In this document: in pieces, positions 6,101-9,916 of the stretch | How the letters are laid out: each line of letters opens with the position of its first letter | Numbering within the stretch: the first letter of the stretch is position 1 | NCBI GenBank assembly: GCA_015493185.1 | Contig: WGDQ01000875.1 | Coordinates: forward strand, 1 to 9,916 | DNA from: Planctomycetaceae bacterium | Lineage (GTDB): Bacteria > Planctomycetota > Planctomycetia > Pirellulales > JAEUIK01 | Length of the DNA: 9,916 nucleotides | Direction: 5' to 3' | Notes under the pieces: generated by a model | The model's database searches: none | What the model was told of the DNA's origin: nothing | What the model saw: the letters and a program-made list of their open reading frames with translations, nothing else | Position numbers and translations under genes: made by a program

Positions 6101-6515
6101 GGGAGGACAGGTTGGCCCCGATCTGACCAAAATCTGGGAAACCCACAGTGTGGCCAAAATCCTGGAATCGATTCTCGACCCGTCGAAGGAGATCAAGGAA
6201 GGCTACCAGACCTTTGTCGCCGCGACCGCTTCCGGCCAGGTTTACAGCGGACTGAAAGTCAAGGACGAACCGGGCAGCATCGTTCTCCGCGATGCCGAGG
6301 GCCGCGACATCACGCTTCCGCGAGACGAGATCGACGAACTCTCGGCCAGCAAAAAAAGCCTGATGCCTGACGGCGTGGTGGCGCAACTGTCGTTTCAGGA
6401 ATTCGTCGACCTGGTGGCATTTCTGAAAAGTCGCGAGGCGCAGCAACGTCTTCGCGAAATGGCCGCCTCGGCTCAGCCGTTGAGCAGCACTTCTTCGGCT
6501 TCGCCTCGCCAGTGA
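3141..6515 (+). CDS. PVC-type haem-binding protein: putative membrane-bound dehydrogenase, HEAT repeats, CxxCH cytochrome domain
   Basis: The 1124-residue product starts with a signal peptide (basic n-region, core LLPLAALCLF, likely cut after A40), so it acts outside the cytoplasmic membrane. Residues about 75-460 form a beta-propeller-like domain of the Pirellula/Verrucomicrobium putative dehydrogenase type, akin to sugar dehydrogenases. Typical stretches are VDEDGDGVYE (possible Ca2+ loop), FHHHQASGM (F213-M221), FRNPYRDVV (R274 onward) and YIVDWH (to H430) with HGRIYRLTW. Residues about 478-900 are helical HEAT-like repeats. Residues about 963-1110 form the haem c domain: C978-A-K-C981-H982 binds haem, and M1075 in SLMPDG is a likely second ligand. 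The family is expanded in Planctomycetes; the substrate is unknown. Oxidation of a sugar or glycan with electrons passed to haem is inference. The gene is alone on its strand, and its last 43 bases overlap the end of the RND gene. Confidence 0.93.
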   Translation: MNRNIAFRSIIAPFCRAFRGLLPLAALCLFCGWQMAATAAEPGDDYTQNEFPPRPTPKWVRMVDQSHGDPRLKGMRTPAGIRVEVVAQEPVVINPVGMAFADDGTPHVLEWRVGTESHHEAYTVTFQDGTTGIVNRMKKDVFDELKQLVDEDGDGVYERARVLLDDLEIPSSLLLKDGWIYLSSLGHIIRRRQSQPDGPYDIEEEIVRGLCGFHHHQASGMTLSHDGWLFITSGDDDNRGEGSDGSRATVLRCGAIFRCRPDGSQLAEFARGFRNPYRDVVFDHMFNMFHVDNDQEDGSKFQGVRLMHVQEGADYGWRLLPGTVCCRTDFQRGAVFGEAPGRMPSMLKTGRGSPAGLLIYQGTRFPDFFRGLLIYPDVYRRLVRAYQVERDGSTFKVVKQFVLMESDDPLFRPCQAVMGPDGAIYIVDWHTDSGGAGRLWGDGKHGRIYRLTWSGIDQAPAIARGSMDTWARLADLSDDELWKRLDTPDFELRRRVQWTLIRRGGEATRDRFLAIACDASQAPPTRAIALGGACYFYNNDVADRMIALLNDADPDIRRLAADALARNTTRPQVTSMLVDALSHSLDDAHPAARRAAAMALGQVASLLEPGDPLRRRAAQRLFDALRADDRRDVYLHDGILRGLERTGDVGLNLLAEAATSPDDDDRAFAVAELQALRTRPAVAALDRVLSRSQHLDEQQLIAVIGTYAQIQLEPPVDATAVKRWLLDHADASAALKLAAVRTLAMVGGPSSEDVLPIIVELLNHTDPEVRTGIAQLVGDHELVAVAGALADALADEKRTLAERRVIVAALSKLRQHDLPWAGKSPPGVETVVDRLAQMADDPQQGPLRADLIGVVASVDFKRAVPIAMRLLNDKDPEVVRAAIRALGADRQQAIQLGQRFVEGQIDRQYLPIVAGVLQTHAQKDPNGQIAALLTQVFRGGLLVSLEPDEVARVERLVATTGNPENGRRVFLDTQKSQCAKCHRLEGVGGQVGPDLTKIWETHSVAKILESILDPSKEIKEGYQTFVAATASGQVYSGLKVKDEPGSIVLRDAEGRDITLPRDEIDELSASKKSLMPDGVVAQLSFQEFVDLVAFLKSREAQQRLREMAASAQPLSSTSSASPRQ

Positions 6516-9500
6516 TGAACCGGCGTGTATCGATAAAGCAACCAGCAAACAATCGGTACGACGATCAGCGTGAAGATCGTCGAGGCCAGAATGCCGAAGA
6601 TAATCGACCATGCAAGGCCGGAAAAAATCGGGTCGAGCGTGATTACCCAGTTGCCTAGCAGTGTGGTGCCCGCGGTTAGCAGGATGGGGCGCGTGCGGAT
6701 GGCCACGCTACGAATCACGGCCTCGCGCATAGGCAACCCCTCTTCACGACCATGGTGAATGAAGTCGATCAGCACCACCGAGTTGCGTACCACAATGCCC
6801 GATAGTCCGATCATTCCGATCATGGCCGTTGCGGTGAAAAACACGGGGTTCGGGTAACCATCGATCGGGCGGTCGACGATTTGATTTAGAATCCAAAAGC
6901 CCGGCATGATGCCGATCAGCGTGAGCGGGATAGCGAGCATAATCACCAAAGGCATCACGCGGCTGCGGGTTTGAAACATAAGAATGACAAAAATGCCTAC
7001 CTGTGCGGCGGCGAAGGCGATGCCCAAGTCGCGAAACACATCGAGCGTGATCTTCCATTCGCCCTCGCCCGCCCACTCGACGCGAAAGCCCTCGGGAATC
7101 GACCACGGATCGCCGCCACCGGGTCGCAACCACGTGCGCGCGGCCAACGGACGAGGTTCGGCCTTTTGTTCTTCGCTTGCCGGTTCGTCAACGCGATCGA
7201 GAAGCATGTCCACAATGGCTTCGGCCGGTGCGCGCCCCGCCACTTCGCCATACACGTAAACCACGCGTTGCAGGTTTTTGTGGTAAATCGTCTGATCGTC
7301 CGCCCGCTCGACAAACTTGCCCAACGCGCCGATCTGCACCAGTTGTCCGCCTTCGCCCACCACGTACACTTCTTCAAGCTGTTCCAGGGCCGAGCGCGAG
7401 GCCCGCGGCAAACGCAGTTCGATCCAAAGTGGGTTGACCTCGCGCGGATTGTGCAACACCGTGGCCGGCAATCCTCCTAAAGCAGCCCGCATCGTCCTTG
7501 CGATGTTCTCAGCCGAAACGCCCGATACCGCCGCTTTCGGTTTGTCGGTTTCAAAAATCCACCGCGTTTGCCGGTCTTCGATCGTCGTATCAACGTCGAC
7601 CACCAACGGTTCGCGGGCCAAGCGGGCCTCGACACGGCGGGCAGCCTTTTGAATGTCGGCATACGCGGCATCGCTCGGTCCATACACTTCGGCCGTGATC
7701 GTTGCGAGCACCGGAGGGCCGGGCGGCACCTCAACAAGCTTCAGTCGGCCCCCCATCGACGTGGCGATTTCGGTCAGTCGATTGCGCAAGCGAAGTAGAA
7801 TCTCGTGCGACTGCTGTTCCCGGTAGTCTTTCATCACAAGATTCACGCGAATGTCGGCCAGGTTCGGACCACGTCGCAGGAAGTAGTGCCGCACCATGCC
7901 GTTGAAGTCCATTGGCGAGGGCACGCCCACATAAATCTCGTAGTCTCGAACCTCGGCCACGCCCGCCAGCACGCGACCAAGGCGCCGGGCCAACACGTCC
8001 GTGCGATCGAGCGTCGTGCCTTCGGGCATATCGATCACGATCTGAAATTCGTTCTTGTTGTCGAAGGGCAACATCTTCAGCGGAATCATCCGCAGCACAG
8101 GCAACGTCAGCGATGCCAGCATCAACAGCACAACACCTGCAAGCACAACCCAGCACAACCACCGTCGATCGAGAATGGGCCCCAGCACACGCTTGCTGAA
8201 CCGATACAGCGGTCGTTTCTCCAGCTCGAAACGCGGCTGCTTCGAATCCGGGTCGAGCATCCGTCGCAACGAAACCATTGCCAGCCACGGCGTGATTACG
8301 AACGCCACCACAGTGGAAACGCTCACCGTCAGCGGCACGTTCATTGCCATCGGCGCCATGTAGGGCCCCATCATGCCGGTGATGAACATCAGCGGCAAAA
8401 AGCTGACGATGATCGCCAGCGTCGAAAGAATCAGCGCCGGCCGCACCTCTTGAATGGCCCGCAACACCGAAGGTCGGGCCGGCAAAATGCGCATGGCGAA
8501 GTAGCGGGCGATATTTTCCACGTCGGTAATCGGGTCGTCGACCAGCAGCCCCAACGACAACGTCAGTGCAAACATGGTCACCCGGTTGATCGTGTAGCCT
8601 GTCAGCAAGTTGATGAAAAGCGTGATGCCGTAGCAAACCGGTATGGCCAGAGCAATCACCAAGGCGGCCCGCCAGCCGATCACAATGCCGATCAGCCCGA
8701 CCACCGTGAGCACGGCCACGGCCAACCCTTCAACCAACTCGTCCACCTTGTCTTTGGCCGTTTCGCCGTAGTCGCGGGTGATGCGGTAGTGAACCCCATC
8801 GGGAAAGTGCGTCGCCTGCAAAGCCCGCATTCGCTCGTCGATGGCCTCGGCTACCCACACGGCGTTGGTTCCCTTGCGCTTGGCCACGGCCAAATGCACA
8901 GCGGGAAATACATATTCGGTTTTGCGGGGCTCGGTCTCGTTGGCCGGTCCGAAGCCAATCCAACTGTAGTTGTCGATTTCGGCAGGACCGTCGAGCACGC
9001 GGGCAACGTCCTTAAGGTACACAGGCCGCCCGTTCCAGACTTTTACGACCAGACGTTCCAGTGCTCGGGCATGTGGCACGAAGGTGCCCGCCTCGACCAG
9101 AAACTCGCGGTCCTGCTGTTCGAAAGCCCCGGCTCGCACGTTTACGTTGCTCGCCCGCAGCGCGGTGGCGATTTCCAACGGCGCGGTGTGCCGGGCCGCC
9201 ATGGCCGCCGTATCCAGCTCGACCCGAATGCGTCGCGGACGCCCACCAACCACCCACACACGGTTCGTGTTCTGTACCGCTTGCAACTCCTTCTGCAACT
9301 GTTCGGCGATCCGTCGCAATTCGAAGTGTCCGTACCGGTCGGTCTTTTCCGACCACAATGACACGATCACAATCGGCACATCGTCCACTTCGACCGGCTT
9401 CACCACCCACTGAGTCACAGCGGGAGGAATCTGGTCGGTGTTCGACGTGATTTTGTTGTAGAGTTTGACGAGCGAATCTTCGCGATCTTCGCCAACATAG

Positions 9501-9838
9501 AAGCGCACGGTCACAACACACTGACCGGGCTTCGACATCGAGTAGACGTATTCGACCCCGTCGATCTGGAATAGCAGCTTTTCAAGCCGCTCGGCCACCT
9601 GACGCTCGACCTCGGCCGCCGATAGTCCCGGCGCGCGAACCACGACATCTGCCAGCGGCACAACGATCTGTGGCTCTTCTTCGCGCGGCGTAAGCACCAA
9701 CGCCACGGCTCCGGCTACCAGCGAAACCACCGTGAGCAATATGGCCACGTCGCCGCGCAGAAAGACCTCGACAATGCGCGTGAGAAACGGTACCGACTCA
9801 TCCGCAGGCGGGGCAGGGGAGGGCGAAGCTTCGCTCAT
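6473..9838 (-). CDS. RND-family efflux permease (acriflavin-resistance type inner-membrane pump)
   Basis: The 1121-residue product is a full-length RND permease, slightly longer than AcrB-type pumps (about 1050). TM1 is at 31-49, followed by the first porter and docking domain, then TM2-TM6. The TM4 proton-relay pair is D434-D435 in GLLVDDPITDVENI, where HAE1 pumps usually have VDDAIVVVEN. The second porter half ends in a GEWKITLDVFRDLGIAF stretch before TM8. TM10 reads GIVVRNSVVLIDF with R1018 at the position of the essential Lys (K940 in AcrB). TM11 and TM12 follow (LLTAGTTLLGNW; SIIFGILASTIFTLIVVPIV). A negatively charged, proline-rich N-terminus (1-15) precedes TM1. It should exchange protons for an exported compound as a trimer with an adaptor and an outer-membrane channel. 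Drug or metal specificity cannot be read from the sequence. The start overlaps the upstream stop (ATGA), pointing to translational coupling. The outer-membrane factor is not in view. Confidence 0.95.
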   Translation of the reverse strand: MSEASPSPAPPADESVPFLTRIVEVFLRGDVAILLTVVSLVAGAVALVLTPREEEPQIVVPLADVVVRAPGLSAAEVERQVAERLEKLLFQIDGVEYVYSMSKPGQCVVTVRFYVGEDREDSLVKLYNKITSNTDQIPPAVTQWVVKPVEVDDVPIVIVSLWSEKTDRYGHFELRRIAEQLQKELQAVQNTNRVWVVGGRPRRIRVELDTAAMAARHTAPLEIATALRASNVNVRAGAFEQQDREFLVEAGTFVPHARALERLVVKVWNGRPVYLKDVARVLDGPAEIDNYSWIGFGPANETEPRKTEYVFPAVHLAVAKRKGTNAVWVAEAIDERMRALQATHFPDGVHYRITRDYGETAKDKVDELVEGLAVAVLTVVGLIGIVIGWRAALVIALAIPVCYGITLFINLLTGYTINRVTMFALTLSLGLLVDDPITDVENIARYFAMRILPARPSVLRAIQEVRPALILSTLAIIVSFLPLMFITGMMGPYMAPMAMNVPLTVSVSTVVAFVITPWLAMVSLRRMLDPDSKQPRFELEKRPLYRFSKRVLGPILDRRWLCWVVLAGVVLLMLASLTLPVLRMIPLKMLPFDNKNEFQIVIDMPEGTTLDRTDVLARRLGRVLAGVAEVRDYEIYVGVPSPMDFNGMVRHYFLRRGPNLADIRVNLVMKDYREQQSHEILLRLRNRLTEIATSMGGRLKLVEVPPGPPVLATITAEVYGPSDAAYADIQKAARRVEARLAREPLVVDVDTTIEDRQTRWIFETDKPKAAVSGVSAENIARTMRAALGGLPATVLHNPREVNPLWIELRLPRASRSALEQLEEVYVVGEGGQLVQIGALGKFVERADDQTIYHKNLQRVVYVYGEVAGRAPAEAIVDMLLDRVDEPASEEQKAEPRPLAARTWLRPGGGDPWSIPEGFRVEWAGEGEWKITLDVFRDLGIAFAAAQVGIFVILMFQTRSRVMPLVIMLAIPLTLIGIMPGFWILNQIVDRPIDGYPNPVFFTATAMIGMIGLSGIVVRNSVVLIDFIHHGREEGLPMREAVIRSVAIRTRPILLTAGTTLLGNWVITLDPIFSGLAWSIIFGILASTIFTLIVVPIVCWLLYRYTPVHHWRGEAEEVLLNG

Positions 9839-9916
9839 TGCACGTCCGTGTAGGGTTCGGGGGCAGGAATCGACTGGTCTGTCGACTGGCTCGAGTCTGA
9901 GAGGCTATCCGGAAAC
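9835..9916 (-). CDS. C-terminal end of the gene upstream of the RND permease (probably its periplasmic adaptor)
   Basis: A minus-strand frame enters from the right edge and ends in TGA at 9835-9837 after 26 whole codons. The tail is Ser-, Asp- and Pro-rich and ends in PAPEPYTDVQ. Its stop overlaps the ATG of the permease gene by the four bases ATGA, the usual sign of an operon. In RND operons the gene directly before the permease is most often the HlyD/AcrA-type membrane fusion protein, so that is the best guess. The visible low-complexity tail carries no domain that proves it. Confidence 0.6.
   Translation of the reverse strand, partial: FPDSLSDSSQSTDQSIPAPEPYTDVQ

Noticed and set aside
8127..8159. 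Three copies of AGCACAAC in a short stretch.
   Set aside because: This is the complement of Val-Leu codons in a transmembrane segment (TM7) of the permease; coding repetition explains it.
7805..9361. A 518-codon plus-strand frame opposite the RND permease.
   Set aside because: It is the antisense of a well-supported permease; its His-, Gln- and Arg-rich product is what the reverse of hydrophobic codons gives.

Overview
The window looks like a chromosomal segment of a GC-rich planctomycete, probably from the Pirellulales or a relative. The main reason is the large gene at 3141-6515. It combines a signal peptide, a Pirellula/Verrucomicrobium-type putative membrane-bound dehydrogenase domain, HEAT repeats and a C-terminal CxxCH haem domain, an architecture that is expanded in the PVC superphylum. 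No mobile element, CRISPR array, rRNA or tRNA was seen.

Layout. The left third reads on the minus strand. In transcription order it holds a 32-residue, extremely basic protein (2550-2452), a FabZ-like hotdog dehydratase (2248-1730), the tRNA m7G46 methyltransferase TrmB (1531-887) and the N-terminal 112 codons of an unrecognised protein that runs off the left edge (336-1). These genes are separated by 170 to 550 bases, and a terminator-like hairpin lies between fabZ and trmB, so they are probably not one tight operon. A 590-base divergent intergenic region (2551-3140) follows. It carries a good minus-strand promoter, a strong intrinsic-terminator hairpin placed inside the leader of the small basic gene, an 18-bp-armed inverted repeat and a 10-bp tandem repeat.

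The right two thirds hold two large convergent genes. The plus-strand PVC-type cytochrome/dehydrogenase (1124 aa) meets, tail to tail and with a 43-base 3' overlap, a minus-strand RND efflux permease (1121 aa). The permease start codon overlaps the stop codon of an upstream gene (ATGA), whose last 26 codons are visible at the right edge. By analogy with other RND operons that gene is probably the periplasmic adaptor, but the visible tail cannot prove it.

How the genes relate. The left block is housekeeping in character (tRNA modification, fatty-acid or lipid dehydration, a possibly ribosome- or nucleic-acid-associated small basic protein). The right block is envelope-related (periplasmic redox protein, export pump). 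No new multi-gene defence or biosynthetic system is evident. The item most worth a second look is the terminator lying between promoter and start codon of the small basic gene, which looks like an attenuation leader.
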